Position numbers and translations under genes: made by a program
Part shown: positions 48,218 through 57,718 of the stretch, piece by piece
How the letters are laid out: each line of letters begins with the position of its first letter
Position numbering within the stretch: position 1 is the stretch's first letter
The notes under the pieces: generated by a model
What the model saw: the letters and a program-made list of their open reading frames with translations, nothing else
Told to the model about the DNA's origin: nothing
Databases searched by the model: none
Assembly (NCBI GenBank): GCA_947630135.1
Contig: CANRGH010000008.1
Location: 1-64,000, forward strand
Origin: an uncultured Monoglobus sp.
GTDB taxonomy: Bacteria > Bacillota > Clostridia > Monoglobales > Monoglobaceae
Direction: 5' to 3'
Length of the DNA: 64,000 nucleotides

Positions 48218-48334
48218 AAAGTTTACACCCCTGCAAAAATAGATTTTAAAACATTATATCATAACTTTACTAAAAATGCAATAAAACAGTTTAAAATTTA
48301 TTAAATATCACGAAAAAATATTTATAATTCGGGG

Positions 48335-48363
48335 TTGACAAACGGGAAATATAGTGATATAAT
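48335..48363 (+). promoter_or_regulatory. sigma-A-type promoter
   Basis: TTGACA-17 bp-TATAAT upstream of metY-like gene. Confidence 0.85.
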
Positions 48364-48434
48364 CTAAAACATACTAAACAGATATGAATTATCTGAATAT
48401 AAAATTTTATGAAAAAAGACAGGAGGAAACAAAA

Positions 48435-49727
48435 ATGGCAGACAAAAAATACAGGTTTGAGACGCTTCAGCTTCATGTAGGACAAGAGCAGGCGGACGCG
48501 GTGACCGACGCGAGGGCGGTTCCGATCTACGCGAGCACGTCTTATGTTTTTCACAACTCGCAGCACGCGGCTGACCGCTTCGGTTTAAGAGACGCGGGCA
48601 ATATCTACGGCAGACTGACCAATCCCACGCAGGATGTTTTTGAGCAAAGGATAGCCGCCCTGGAGGGCGGAGTTGCGGCTCTCGGCGTCGCCTCCGGCGC
48701 GGCCGCTATAAGCTACGCGATCCAGGCCCTCGCCAAGTCGGGCGAGAACATAGTTTCGTCAAAGACGATCTACGGCGGCACATACAATCTTCTGGCGCAC
48801 ACGCTGCCGCTGACAAGCGGTGTGACCGCCGAGTTTGTCGATCCTTATGAAGACGGCGCGTTCGAGGCGGCGATCAACGACAAGACCAAGGCGATCTTCA
48901 TCGAGACTCTGGGCAACCCCAACTCGAACGCGATCGACATTGAGGCCGTGGCGAAGATCGCGCACGACCACGGGATCCCGCTTGTGATTGACAACACCTT
49001 CGCGACTCCGTATCTGGTTCGCCCGATCGAGCACGGCGCCGACATAGTCGTTCACAGCGCCACAAAGTTCATCGGCGGCCACGGCACGGCGATCGGCGGC
49101 GTTATAGTTGACGGCGGCACCTTTGACTGGAGGGCCTCGGGCAGGTACCCGTGGATCTCCGAGCCGAACCCGTCGTATCACGGCGTAAGCTTCGCGGAAG
49201 CCGCGGGCCCCGCCGCGTTCGCGACCTACATAAGAGCGATCCTGCTCCGTGACACGGGCGCGACCCAGTCGCCGTTCCACTCGTTCCTGTTCTTGCAGGG
49301 CCTTGAGACGCTGTCGCTGCGAGTGGAGCGCCACGTTTCAAACGCGCTTAAAATAGTGGAATACTTAAATAATCATCCGCAGGTCGAGGCCGTTCATCAT
49401 CCCTCCCTTGAGAGCGAGCCGAGCCACGCGGTCTACGAAAAATATTTCCCGAACGGCGGCGGCTCGATCTTCACATTCGAGATAAAGGGAACCGAGGACG
49501 ACGCGAAGAAGTTCATAGACAACCTCGCGATATTCTCGCTGCTGGCTAACGTTGCGGACGTGAAATCGCTGGTTATCCACCCGGCCTCAACCACACACTC
49601 GCAGCTTGAGCCCGACGAGCTGCTCGATCAGGGCATAAAGCCCAACACGATAAGGCTTTCGATCGGCACCGAGAACGTTCAAGATTTGATTGACGCTCTC
49701 GACGACGCCTTTAAATCAGTAAAATAA
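48435..49727 (+). CDS. O-acetylhomoserine sulfhydrylase (PLP-dependent)
   Basis: [50 protein letters not shown]. Confidence 0.93.
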   Translation: MADKKYRFETLQLHVGQEQADAVTDARAVPIYASTSYVFHNSQHAADRFGLRDAGNIYGRLTNPTQDVFEQRIAALEGGVAALGVASGAAAISYAIQALAKSGENIVSSKTIYGGTYNLLAHTLPLTSGVTAEFVDPYEDGAFEAAINDKTKAIFIETLGNPNSNAIDIEAVAKIAHDHGIPLVIDNTFATPYLVRPIEHGADIVVHSATKFIGGHGTAIGGVIVDGGTFDWRASGRYPWISEPNPSYHGVSFAEAAGPAAFATYIRAILLRDTGATQSPFHSFLFLQGLETLSLRVERHVSNALKIVEYLNNHPQVEAVHHPSLESEPSHAVYEKYFPNGGGSIFTFEIKGTEDDAKKFIDNLAIFSLLANVADVKSLVIHPASTTHSQLEPDELLDQGIKPNTIRLSIGTENVQDLIDALDDAFKSVK

Positions 49728-49742
49728 ACAAAACGCAGCACA

Positions 49743-49771
49743 GAGGCGCGGCTTGTTCCGCGTCTCTTTTT
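49743..49771 (+). terminator. Intrinsic terminator
   Basis: AGAGGCGCGGcttgttCCGCGTCTCTTTTTT. Confidence 0.8.
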
Positions 49772-49907
49772 TGCGCGCTTTTTTTGAGGAATAGCAAATT
49801 TATTCGGCTTTTTAAAAAATTTTTGTGTATTTGCGGAAAAACCTTTTATTTTTTGCCATTTATGGTATAATAAGAAAAATTATATTTTTTCGGCGGAGGT
49901 GATTTGA

Positions 49908-50729
49908 TTGCTTGACGACAAGATCAGGATTTCCACTGTCAGGCGCGACAAAAGCCACAAAACCAGACCGCATTTCCATCGCGACAACGAGATATATTTT
50001 CTTGAGGAAGGAAAAAGCAAATTGTTTGTTGACACAAAGCTCTATAGCCTCACCGAGGGCAGTCTGGTCTTTATCAGAAGCGGAAGAATACACAAGACTT
50101 TGGCGGGAGATAATAACAGTCATGTGCGGACGGTGCTTATGTTCCCGGACAGCGTCATGCGCGAGCTTGCCGAGTGCGGCGACAGCGAGCTGAATTTTAA
50201 AAATTTTGACTCGATCATCGTTCATGTTCCGGAAATAATGCTGAGCCGCGTAAAGCAAATGTTCCGCGACATTGAAAGCGAGTTGTATTCTCCGGACTGC
50301 ATGTCCGACCTCATGATAAGGGGCATGGTGATAAACATGCTGATAAACATGCTGCGGCGTTACAGCCGCCAGTCATACGAGTACCGCTCAGAGCAGGACA
50401 TGCTCGACGACGTGATAAGAGGCGCGATCGACTATATCAGAATGAACTACAGCAGCGGCATAAGCCTTGGCGATACGGCGAGCCATGTGAATATGAGCCC
50501 GACCTATTTTTCAAAAAAATTCAAGCGCGAAACCGGAGTCGGCTTTAAGGAATATCTGTGCAAATACCGTTTGAGGAAGGCCGAGAAGCTGCTGCGCAGC
50601 GAGGACTTCGTCTCAATAACCGACGTGGCTGAAAAATGCGGCTTCGGCGACAGCAACTATTTCGCCACCGCGTTTAAATCGGAGTACGGCATGCCGCCAA
50701 ATCGGTTCAGGCATCTGTCGGACGGATGA
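49908..50729 (+). CDS. AraC family transcriptional regulator (cupin + HTH)
   Basis: HFHRDNEIYFLEEGKSKLFVD; ISLGDTASHVNMSPTYFSKKFKRETGVGFKEYLCKYRLRKAEKLL. Confidence 0.9.
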   Translation: MLDDKIRISTVRRDKSHKTRPHFHRDNEIYFLEEGKSKLFVDTKLYSLTEGSLVFIRSGRIHKTLAGDNNSHVRTVLMFPDSVMRELAECGDSELNFKNFDSIIVHVPEIMLSRVKQMFRDIESELYSPDCMSDLMIRGMVINMLINMLRRYSRQSYEYRSEQDMLDDVIRGAIDYIRMNYSSGISLGDTASHVNMSPTYFSKKFKRETGVGFKEYLCKYRLRKAEKLLRSEDFVSITDVAEKCGFGDSNYFATAFKSEYGMPPNRFRHLSDG

Positions 50730-51458
50730 TCACCCGAACGCGCTGAATATGCCGTAGAGGCTGCGCATCATTCCGTGGCCTATAACGCTTTCAAAGCTCG
50801 CGCCCGCGAGCGACGCGGCGAGATAGAACGCGAAACACATGAGAATTTCGGCGAACCCTTTAGGGCTTACGGCGATCAGGGGAATTTTAAAGCGGCGCTT
50901 TGACTTGCCTTTGCGCTTCGGAACGGCGCGGCTTTCAAGCCGAGTCTGCCGCGAGGCCGCCAAAAACCATACCGAGGCGGCAAGCGTGGCCGCGTTGCAC
51001 AAGACGACCGAAACCAGCGCGAACGCGGCGCCCTTCGCGCCGTAGCGCGCGATGAAGAACGCGGCGGAAAAGCCCATGCTGAACCCTTTAAACGCCAGCC
51101 TTGCCAAAGCGAACGGATAAAATATCGGAACAATTCCGGAGACCGCGATAATGATCCCGGTGACGATAAGGGGCGGAAGCGAGGCCTTGAAAATCTCGCC
51201 CGCGGACGCGCCTATCAGCATCGAGCCGCCGAAATAATTTTGCATATACGCGAAAACCGCGTTTTTATCGTCAAGGCTCATGCTTATGTACGCGGCGGCG
51301 CCCATTACCGCGCCGAGAGTGACCAAAACGGCGCAAAGCGCGATCGTTCCGCGGTTCTCAAACATAAACCTGCGTATCGCGCTTCCGAAACGTTTTGATG
51401 AGCGCTCCGCGGCGGGCGCTGCGGGATAAAGCGGCCCGCTTTTTACAAGATCGTTCAT
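50730..51458 (-). CDS. Stage II sporulation protein M-like membrane protein
   Basis: SpoIIM-type multi-TM pattern ...NYFGGSMLIGASAGEIFKASLPPLIVTGIIIAV. Confidence 0.65.
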   Translation of the reverse strand: MNDLVKSGPLYPAAPAAERSSKRFGSAIRRFMFENRGTIALCAVLVTLGAVMGAAAYISMSLDDKNAVFAYMQNYFGGSMLIGASAGEIFKASLPPLIVTGIIIAVSGIVPIFYPFALARLAFKGFSMGFSAAFFIARYGAKGAAFALVSVVLCNAATLAASVWFLAASRQTRLESRAVPKRKGKSKRRFKIPLIAVSPKGFAEILMCFAFYLAASLAGASFESVIGHGMMRSLYGIFSAFG

Positions 51459-51572
51459 GGATGACCTCCCGTGTTCAGAGTATGCGGCGCCTCGTCGGCG
51501 CGCATTTAAGCTTATTCAAAAGCCGCGCCGAATATGATTATTACATTAAATTAAACGAAAGAAGGAAAATAT

Positions 51573-52595
51573 ATGGACACAATCGAACTGCTTAAAAGAC
51601 TGACAAAGCCGCGCGGCGTGAGCGGAAACGAAAAGCCCGCCGCCGAGGCGGCTGCCGAGCTGCTGAGCGAGTACTGCGGCGAGACGAGCCGCGACAACAT
51701 GGGGAACCTGCTCGGGATAGTCCGCGGAACAAATCCTGATAAAAGGATAATGCTCGAGGCGCATTTGGATCAGGTGGGTTTCATCGTCACGGAAATTCTG
51801 GAGGGCGGATTTTTGAAGTTCGCGGCCGTGGGTGGCGTGGACGCCAGAATTTTGCCAGGACTCAAGGTGAAGATTTTCGGGAAGCGCGAGATATTCGGCG
51901 TTGTTGACGCGCCCGACGAGCCGCCCGAAAAGACTTCCGAAATCAAGGATATGAGGATATTCACGGGATATGAGGAGGAAGAGCTTAAAAAAATCGTCAG
52001 GATAGGCGATCACATAGCCTATGACTATGAGCTGACCGAGCTGCTTGACGGAAATCTCTGCTCGGGCGCTATGGACAACCGCGCGGGCATGGCGGTCATG
52101 CTGTCGGCCCTGAAGCGGCTTAAAGGGAAAAATCTCGCCGCCGATATATACACCATGTTTTCCACTCAGGAGGAGGTCGGCCTGCGCGGCTCCCGAACGG
52201 GAGCGTTCGCGGTAAGGCCCGATCTCGCGATCGTGGTCGACGTGACGCACGGCACCACGGTGGACTCCGAGAAGGACCCGGGCGTGTTTGACCTCGGCAG
52301 CGGAGCGGTGATACTCCGCGGCCCGAGCGTTGACTATGACAAAAGTCTCGAGCTGATCGAAGTCGCGGAAAACAACAATATCCCGTATAAGATCGAGGCT
52401 GCGGGCGGAGCGTCCGGAACCACAGCCTGGGCGATCCAGATCGCGGGCGGGGGCGTGCCGACGCTGCTTATCTCTATACCGCTGCGGTACATGCACACCA
52501 ATGTCGAGGTCCTGAAAACCGCCGACGTCGAGGCCGCGGCTGCTTTGACCGCCGCGGCAGTTGAGTATTTTTCAAAAGCATGGGAGGCGAAATGA
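51573..52595 (+). CDS. M42 family metallopeptidase (intact metal site)
   Basis: LEAHLDQVGF, GAMDNRAG, STQEEVGLRGS, VVDVTHG, PLRYMHTNVEV. Confidence 0.92.
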   Translation: MDTIELLKRLTKPRGVSGNEKPAAEAAAELLSEYCGETSRDNMGNLLGIVRGTNPDKRIMLEAHLDQVGFIVTEILEGGFLKFAAVGGVDARILPGLKVKIFGKREIFGVVDAPDEPPEKTSEIKDMRIFTGYEEEELKKIVRIGDHIAYDYELTELLDGNLCSGAMDNRAGMAVMLSALKRLKGKNLAADIYTMFSTQEEVGLRGSRTGAFAVRPDLAIVVDVTHGTTVDSEKDPGVFDLGSGAVILRGPSVDYDKSLELIEVAENNNIPYKIEAAGGASGTTAWAIQIAGGGVPTLLISIPLRYMHTNVEVLKTADVEAAAALTAAAVEYFSKAWEAK

Positions 52596-53581
52596 TGAGC
52601 GGAGTTAATTTTGAGTTTATGAAAAAGCTGTCGGAAGCGTTTGGCGTATCGGGCAGAGAGAACGAGGTCCGCGATTTGATAAAAAACGAGATCGAGCCGT
52701 ACTGCGAGTCGGTCACAACCGACGGGCTCGGCAATCTTATCGCCGAAAAAGGCGGCGAGGGCGAAAGGCTCCTGCTGACCGCGGCGATGGACGAGCCCGG
52801 CTTTATAATAACCAATATTAAAGAGGGCGGCGGCGCGTTTCTGGACTTTGCCGCGGTGGGCGCGGTGAAGCCCCACACGGTGATCTCGGAATCGGTGACT
52901 GTGGGCGACAAAAAGCTGCCCGGAATAATTTCCCTAAAGGCGGTCCACCTGACCACCAAGGAGGAGCGCGAAAAGCCGCCCGCGCTCAAGGATTTGTTTA
53001 TTGACATAGGCGCGGACTCGAAGGCGGCGGCGGAGGCCGCCGTGACCCTCGGCGATTACGCGGCGTTTAAGAGCCGCTATGTCGAGCTCGGCGACAACCG
53101 CGTGAGCGGAAAGGCGATCGCGCGGAGCGCCTGCTGCGCCGTTCTCGCGGCGCTGATAAAGGACGCGGCGGATCGGCCCTTGACCTGCGTGTTCACGGCG
53201 CAGAAGCAGACGGGCGTCCGCGGTGCGAGACTGAGCTTCGGCGAAAATTTCAAAGAGGCAGTGATAATCGACACTCTCGAGGACGAGCGGGCAAAGCTCG
53301 GAGACGGTGTTTCGGTTCCGCGAATAGTCGGCGAGACCTGCGTTGACGCGGATGTCGCCGAAAGGCTTGAGGCGGCCGCCGAGAGCGCGGGAAAGCTCTG
53401 CTGCTTCGCCAAAAAGAACAGCGTCAGCGATATTGAGGGAATAAGCGTCAGCGGCGGTGGAATACGCTGCGCCGAGCTTGATATTCCCATGCGCAACAAG
53501 AACACCGCCTCGGAGATTGCCGACAAGCGCGACATCTCGGCGGCCTATGAGACTTTGAAAAAATATATTAAAGACGCGTAA
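52592..53581 (+). CDS. M42-like protein lacking most metal ligands (putative pseudoenzyme)
   Basis: M42 architecture but AAMDEPGF, KAIARSACC, TAQKQTGVRGA, IPMRNKNTASE at the ligand positions. Confidence 0.85.
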   Translation: MMSGVNFEFMKKLSEAFGVSGRENEVRDLIKNEIEPYCESVTTDGLGNLIAEKGGEGERLLLTAAMDEPGFIITNIKEGGGAFLDFAAVGAVKPHTVISESVTVGDKKLPGIISLKAVHLTTKEEREKPPALKDLFIDIGADSKAAAEAAVTLGDYAAFKSRYVELGDNRVSGKAIARSACCAVLAALIKDAADRPLTCVFTAQKQTGVRGARLSFGENFKEAVIIDTLEDERAKLGDGVSVPRIVGETCVDADVAERLEAAAESAGKLCCFAKKNSVSDIEGISVSGGGIRCAELDIPMRNKNTASEIADKRDISAAYETLKKYIKDA

Positions 53582-53598
53582 GCGCGAAAGGAACGATC

Positions 53599-56217
53599 AT
53601 GGACAGAAAAAAATTATTGATTATAGACGGCAACAGCATTTTAAACAGGGCGTACTACGGGATAAGGCCGCTCACCGCGCCCGACGGCACGCCGACCAAC
53701 GCCGTTTACGGATTTTTAAACATTATGCTGAAATACCTCGACGAGGAAACTCCGGATTATCTGGGAGTGGCCTTTGACCTTAAGGCCCCGACCTTCCGTC
53801 ATAAGATGTATGACGAATACAAAGCCCAGCGCAAGCCGCCCGAGCCCGACTTTCTGGCGCAGATACCGATTATAAAGGAGGTGCTCGCGGCCATGGACTG
53901 CAAATGCGTGGAGCTTGAGGGCTTTGAGGCGGACGATATTATTGGCACGATCTCCCGCGTGTGCGACGAGAGCGGCATAGACTGCTCGATTTTGACGGGC
54001 GATAAGGACGATCTGCAGCTCGCGTCCGACAGCACAGTTATCAAGCTGGTCGTGACCCGTCGCGGCAGCACCGACACCACGCCCTATGACAGGGCGGCGG
54101 TCATTGAGGAATACGGCGTGACCCCGACGGAGTTCATAGACGTAAAGGCGCTGATGGGCGACCCCAGCGACAATATCCCCGGCATCAGGGGCGTGGGCTC
54201 GAAAACCGCGTTTGCGCTTGTTCAAGAGTATAAGAGCCTTGACAATATTTATGACAAGATAGACGAGATAGAGGTGAGCACTTCGGTCAGGAACAAGCTC
54301 AAGGCCGGAAAGGAGGCCGCTTATCTCAGCAAAACACTCGCGACGATCGTGCGCGACGTTCCCATTGATTTCGCGCTTGAGGATTACGCCTATAAGGCTC
54401 CCGACGGCCAAAAGCTCAAGGAGCTGTTCACGCGCCTCAACTTCAAGTCGTTTATGAAGCGTTTCAACTTCTCTCCCGCCGCCGAGAAGGAACCCGAAAA
54501 GATCAGCGCCGAGAGCAGACCGATCGCGCCCGACAAGGCGATTGAGCTTATCAAAAGCGCCGGAAGCGTGTGCTATGTTTTAAACCACGACACGGGCCGT
54601 ATGACCTTTTCCGCGGGCGGCGATGACGCGGCGTATGTGTTTGAGCCCGACAAAACGGCGCTTGAAAAAATATTCGCCGACGGTGACATAAAAAAGACGG
54701 GCTATGACTTAAAGCGCGATATACTTTACTTAAACTCAAAAGGCGTCGGATACGAGGGGCTCGGTTTTGACGCGCTTATCGCCGCGTATATCGACGACCC
54801 TGTCCGAAGCAAGTATGACATTGACCTTTTGTGCCTCGACTATCTGGGAATGACACTGAGCGGATTGGGCGCTGAAAACGAGGGCCAGATCTCGATGGAC
54901 AGCGGGTTTGATGACGAGGACAAGCTTGATGCCTGCGCTCTCGCGGCGGTTCGCGGCTTGAGTCGCGTGTTTGCCGAAAGGCTCGGGAAAAACGGTCAGG
55001 AGAGACTTTACTATGACATAGAGCTGCCGCTTATCAAGGTTCTGGCAGATATGCAGATAACGGGAATGTACGTTGACAAAAACGAGCTTTCGGCCTTCGG
55101 CGAAAAGCTGAAGTCGAGGATCGAGGTTCTGACCAAGAAGATATATGAGTACGCGGGCGAGGAGTTTAACATAAAATCCCCGTTCCAGCTGGGCGATATT
55201 TTGTTTGAAAAGCTTGCCCTGCCCCATGGTAAAAAGACAAAGCGCGGCTATTCCACCAACATAGAGGTGCTTAAAAAGCTCTCGGGCTCGCACCCGATAA
55301 TCGACGCGGTGATCGAGTACCGCTCGCTTACCAAGCTTGACTCCACCTACGTTGACGGGCTTATAGCGGTCATCAACAAAAAGACGGGCCGCATCCACTC
55401 GAGCTTTAACCAGACCGTGACAGCTACCGGACGAATAAGCAGCACCGAGCCGAATTTGCAGAACATTCCGGTGCGCACCGAGCTGGGCCGCGAGATACGG
55501 AAAATGTTCGCCGCCGAGGGCGAAAAGGTTCTGGTCGACGCCGACTATTCACAGATCGAGCTGAGAGTTCTGGCCGACATTTCGGGCGACAAAAACATGC
55601 GCGCCGCCTTCCTTGACGGAGCCGATATACACACCCGCACCGCGGCGCAGGTTTTCGGCGTGCCGATAAACGAGGTGACGACCACCATGCGTTTCAGGGC
55701 CAAGGCGGTAAACTTCGGAATAGTTTACGGCATCGGCGCGTTTTCTCTGGCGCAGGATCTGAAGGTCACGCGCAAGGAGGCCGACAAATATATCAACGAT
55801 TATTTGAATTATTATAAGGGCGTTGACGAGTACATGAAAAATATTGTCGAGAAGGCCAAGGAGGACGGCTATGTCAGCACCAAATACGGCCGTCGCCGCT
55901 ATATGCCAGAGCTTAAGGCGAGCAACGGAATAACCCGTGCCTTCGGCGAGAGAGTCGCGCGCAACGCGCCTATTCAGGGAACCGCGGCGGATATTATAAA
56001 GATCGCCATGGTTAACGTCTATCGGCGGCTCAAGGCCGAGGGGCTAAGATCCAAGCTCATTCTTCAGGTCCACGACGAGCTCATTGTCGAGGCCGAGCCC
56101 GAGGAGCGCGAAAAGGTCGAGGTTATCCTGCGCGAGGAGATGCAGAACGCCGCAAAGCTCAAGGTGCCGCTGACGGTTGACCTTAACTCGGGCAAGCGCT
56201 GGTACGATACAAAATAA
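53599..56217 (+). CDS. polA: DNA polymerase I
   Basis: 5' nuclease domain ...GDKDDLQLAS..., polymerase DADYSQIELRVLADISGD, RFRAKAVNFGIVYGIGAF, QVHDELIVE. Confidence 0.96.
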   Translation: MDRKKLLIIDGNSILNRAYYGIRPLTAPDGTPTNAVYGFLNIMLKYLDEETPDYLGVAFDLKAPTFRHKMYDEYKAQRKPPEPDFLAQIPIIKEVLAAMDCKCVELEGFEADDIIGTISRVCDESGIDCSILTGDKDDLQLASDSTVIKLVVTRRGSTDTTPYDRAAVIEEYGVTPTEFIDVKALMGDPSDNIPGIRGVGSKTAFALVQEYKSLDNIYDKIDEIEVSTSVRNKLKAGKEAAYLSKTLATIVRDVPIDFALEDYAYKAPDGQKLKELFTRLNFKSFMKRFNFSPAAEKEPEKISAESRPIAPDKAIELIKSAGSVCYVLNHDTGRMTFSAGGDDAAYVFEPDKTALEKIFADGDIKKTGYDLKRDILYLNSKGVGYEGLGFDALIAAYIDDPVRSKYDIDLLCLDYLGMTLSGLGAENEGQISMDSGFDDEDKLDACALAAVRGLSRVFAERLGKNGQERLYYDIELPLIKVLADMQITGMYVDKNELSAFGEKLKSRIEVLTKKIYEYAGEEFNIKSPFQLGDILFEKLALPHGKKTKRGYSTNIEVLKKLSGSHPIIDAVIEYRSLTKLDSTYVDGLIAVINKKTGRIHSSFNQTVTATGRISSTEPNLQNIPVRTELGREIRKMFAAEGEKVLVDADYSQIELRVLADISGDKNMRAAFLDGADIHTRTAAQVFGVPINEVTTTMRFRAKAVNFGIVYGIGAFSLAQDLKVTRKEADKYINDYLNYYKGVDEYMKNIVEKAKEDGYVSTKYGRRRYMPELKASNGITRAFGERVARNAPIQGTAADIIKIAMVNVYRRLKAEGLRSKLILQVHDELIVEAEPEEREKVEVILREEMQNAAKLKVPLTVDLNSGKRWYDTK

Positions 56218-56322
56218 CAATTTGGTTACATTATGCTAATTATTGGGTTATTTTCATAACCACGGACATATTATGTGATATAATACAATCGGGTTATTTT
56301 AGAAACAAAGGAGTGACGGTGT

Positions 56323-56922
56323 TTGATCCTTGGGCTGACCGGCGGCACGGGCGCGGGAAAGAGCGCGGCGGCGGAGATGTTCCGTGGCCTCGGCGCTTAT
56401 GTCTCGGACGCCGACAAAATATCGCGCGGTATTCTGGAAAAGGGCAAGCCCGCTTATGACGAGACCGTGCGGCGGTTCGGAAAAGGTGTTTTAAACGCCG
56501 ACGGGACCGTTAACAGAAAGGCTCTCGCGGCGATCGTTTTTAACGACAAAAAAGAGCTTGAGGCCTTAAATCAAATCACTCACAAATATATTTTTGAGGA
56601 AGCGGAGCGGGAGATAGGCGCCGCCGTGAAAAGCGGCAAATATCCCGTAATCGTGATCGACGCGCCTCTGCTGTTTTCCGACGATTTTAAGATCAGATAC
56701 GACAGGTCAGCCGCGGTTATCGCGGATGACGAGATACGGATAAAACGGATAATGAGCCGCGACGGCATGACGAGAGGCGAGGCGGAGGCGCGGATGAAGA
56801 ACCAGCTCTCAAACGCCGAGCTTATCGCCCGCGCGGATTATGTCATTGAGAACAACCGCGGCGTCCGCGAGCTTGAGCAAGAGGTCAAAAACCTTTATGA
56901 AAGGCTGATTAAACAAATATGA
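56323..56922 (+). CDS. coaE: Dephospho-CoA kinase
   Basis: ILGLTGGTGAGKSAAAEMFRGLGAYVSDADKISR; TTG start. Confidence 0.93.
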   Translation: MILGLTGGTGAGKSAAAEMFRGLGAYVSDADKISRGILEKGKPAYDETVRRFGKGVLNADGTVNRKALAAIVFNDKKELEALNQITHKYIFEEAEREIGAAVKSGKYPVIVIDAPLLFSDDFKIRYDRSAAVIADDEIRIKRIMSRDGMTRGEAEARMKNQLSNAELIARADYVIENNRGVRELEQEVKNLYERLIKQI

Positions 56923-57593
56923 GACAATCAACACGCGGCAGGCCGGTCGGCCGCAGACCGTCCGGCCGCAGACCATCCGGCCGCAAACGGAAAAAGAGCC
57001 GCGGCTGTGTGACGGCGGTATTCATAATCGCCCTTATCGCGCTTATAATATACGGCGGGTTCCGCCTTTACGGAATGATCGACGACCGTCTGGCGGCTTT
57101 GGGAAACGAGCTTATGCAGCGCCAGTACCCTGTCAAATACGAGAGCGTCGTTGAAAAATACGCCGATAAATATGATATGGACAAGTATCTTATTTACGCG
57201 GTGATAAGAACCGAGAGCAAGTTCGACCAATACGCCGTGTCGGACGCGGGTGCCTACGGGCTTATGCAAATTCAGGAGGAAACCGCCTCGGACTGCGCCA
57301 AAAAGCTTGATATGAGGCTTGACCTGCCCGACGATCTGTACCAGCCGGATATTAACATACATATCGGCACATATTATCTGTCATGGCTGCTTGAGCGTTA
57401 CGACGGCAGCATAAGCGTAGCTGTCGCGGCCTACAACGGCGGCATAGGAAACGTTGATGAGTGGCTCAAGAGCGAGGAATATTCCGACGGCAGCGGAGGA
57501 CTTGACAATATTCCGTTCTCCCAGACCGCGGGCTACGTCGAGGGAGTCAACAGTTCGTATGAAAAATATAAAGAACTGTATAGCAACAAGTAG
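56919..57593 (+). CDS. Lytic transglycosylase (SLT domain), membrane-anchored
   Basis: VIRTESKFDQYAVSDAGAYGLMQIQEETA, YNGGIGNVDEWL; N-terminal Arg-rich then TM. Confidence 0.93.
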   Translation: MRQSTRGRPVGRRPSGRRPSGRKRKKSRGCVTAVFIIALIALIIYGGFRLYGMIDDRLAALGNELMQRQYPVKYESVVEKYADKYDMDKYLIYAVIRTESKFDQYAVSDAGAYGLMQIQEETASDCAKKLDMRLDLPDDLYQPDINIHIGTYYLSWLLERYDGSISVAVAAYNGGIGNVDEWLKSEEYSDGSGGLDNIPFSQTAGYVEGVNSSYEKYKELYSNK

Positions 57594-57657
57594 CGAATAG
57601 CGAATACGCGGAATTACAAAATCCGCACACTCAATACACTAATCACTAATAACTATG
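57588..57657. repeat. Period-7 intergenic repeat in two opposing arms
   Basis: AAGTAGC GAATAGC GAATACG ... CTCAATACACTAATCACTAATAACTATG. Confidence 0.5.
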
Positions 57658-57662
57658 TTTGG

Positions 57663-57681
57663 GGGCGGATATTATCCGCCC
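57663..57681. repeat. GGGCGGATATTATCCGCCC hairpin repeat
   Basis: Identical to 13954..13972. Confidence 0.75.
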
Positions 57682-57718
57682 GAAAATAATATTCTATAAA
57701 CCGAAAGGAGCAAAAACC

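Noticed and set aside
53599-56217. Apparent loss of 3'-5' exonuclease residues in DNA polymerase I
   Set aside because: The region SAGSVCYVLNHDTGRM lacks the DxE motif, but proofreading-deficient Pol I is common in Firmicutes, so it is not novel.
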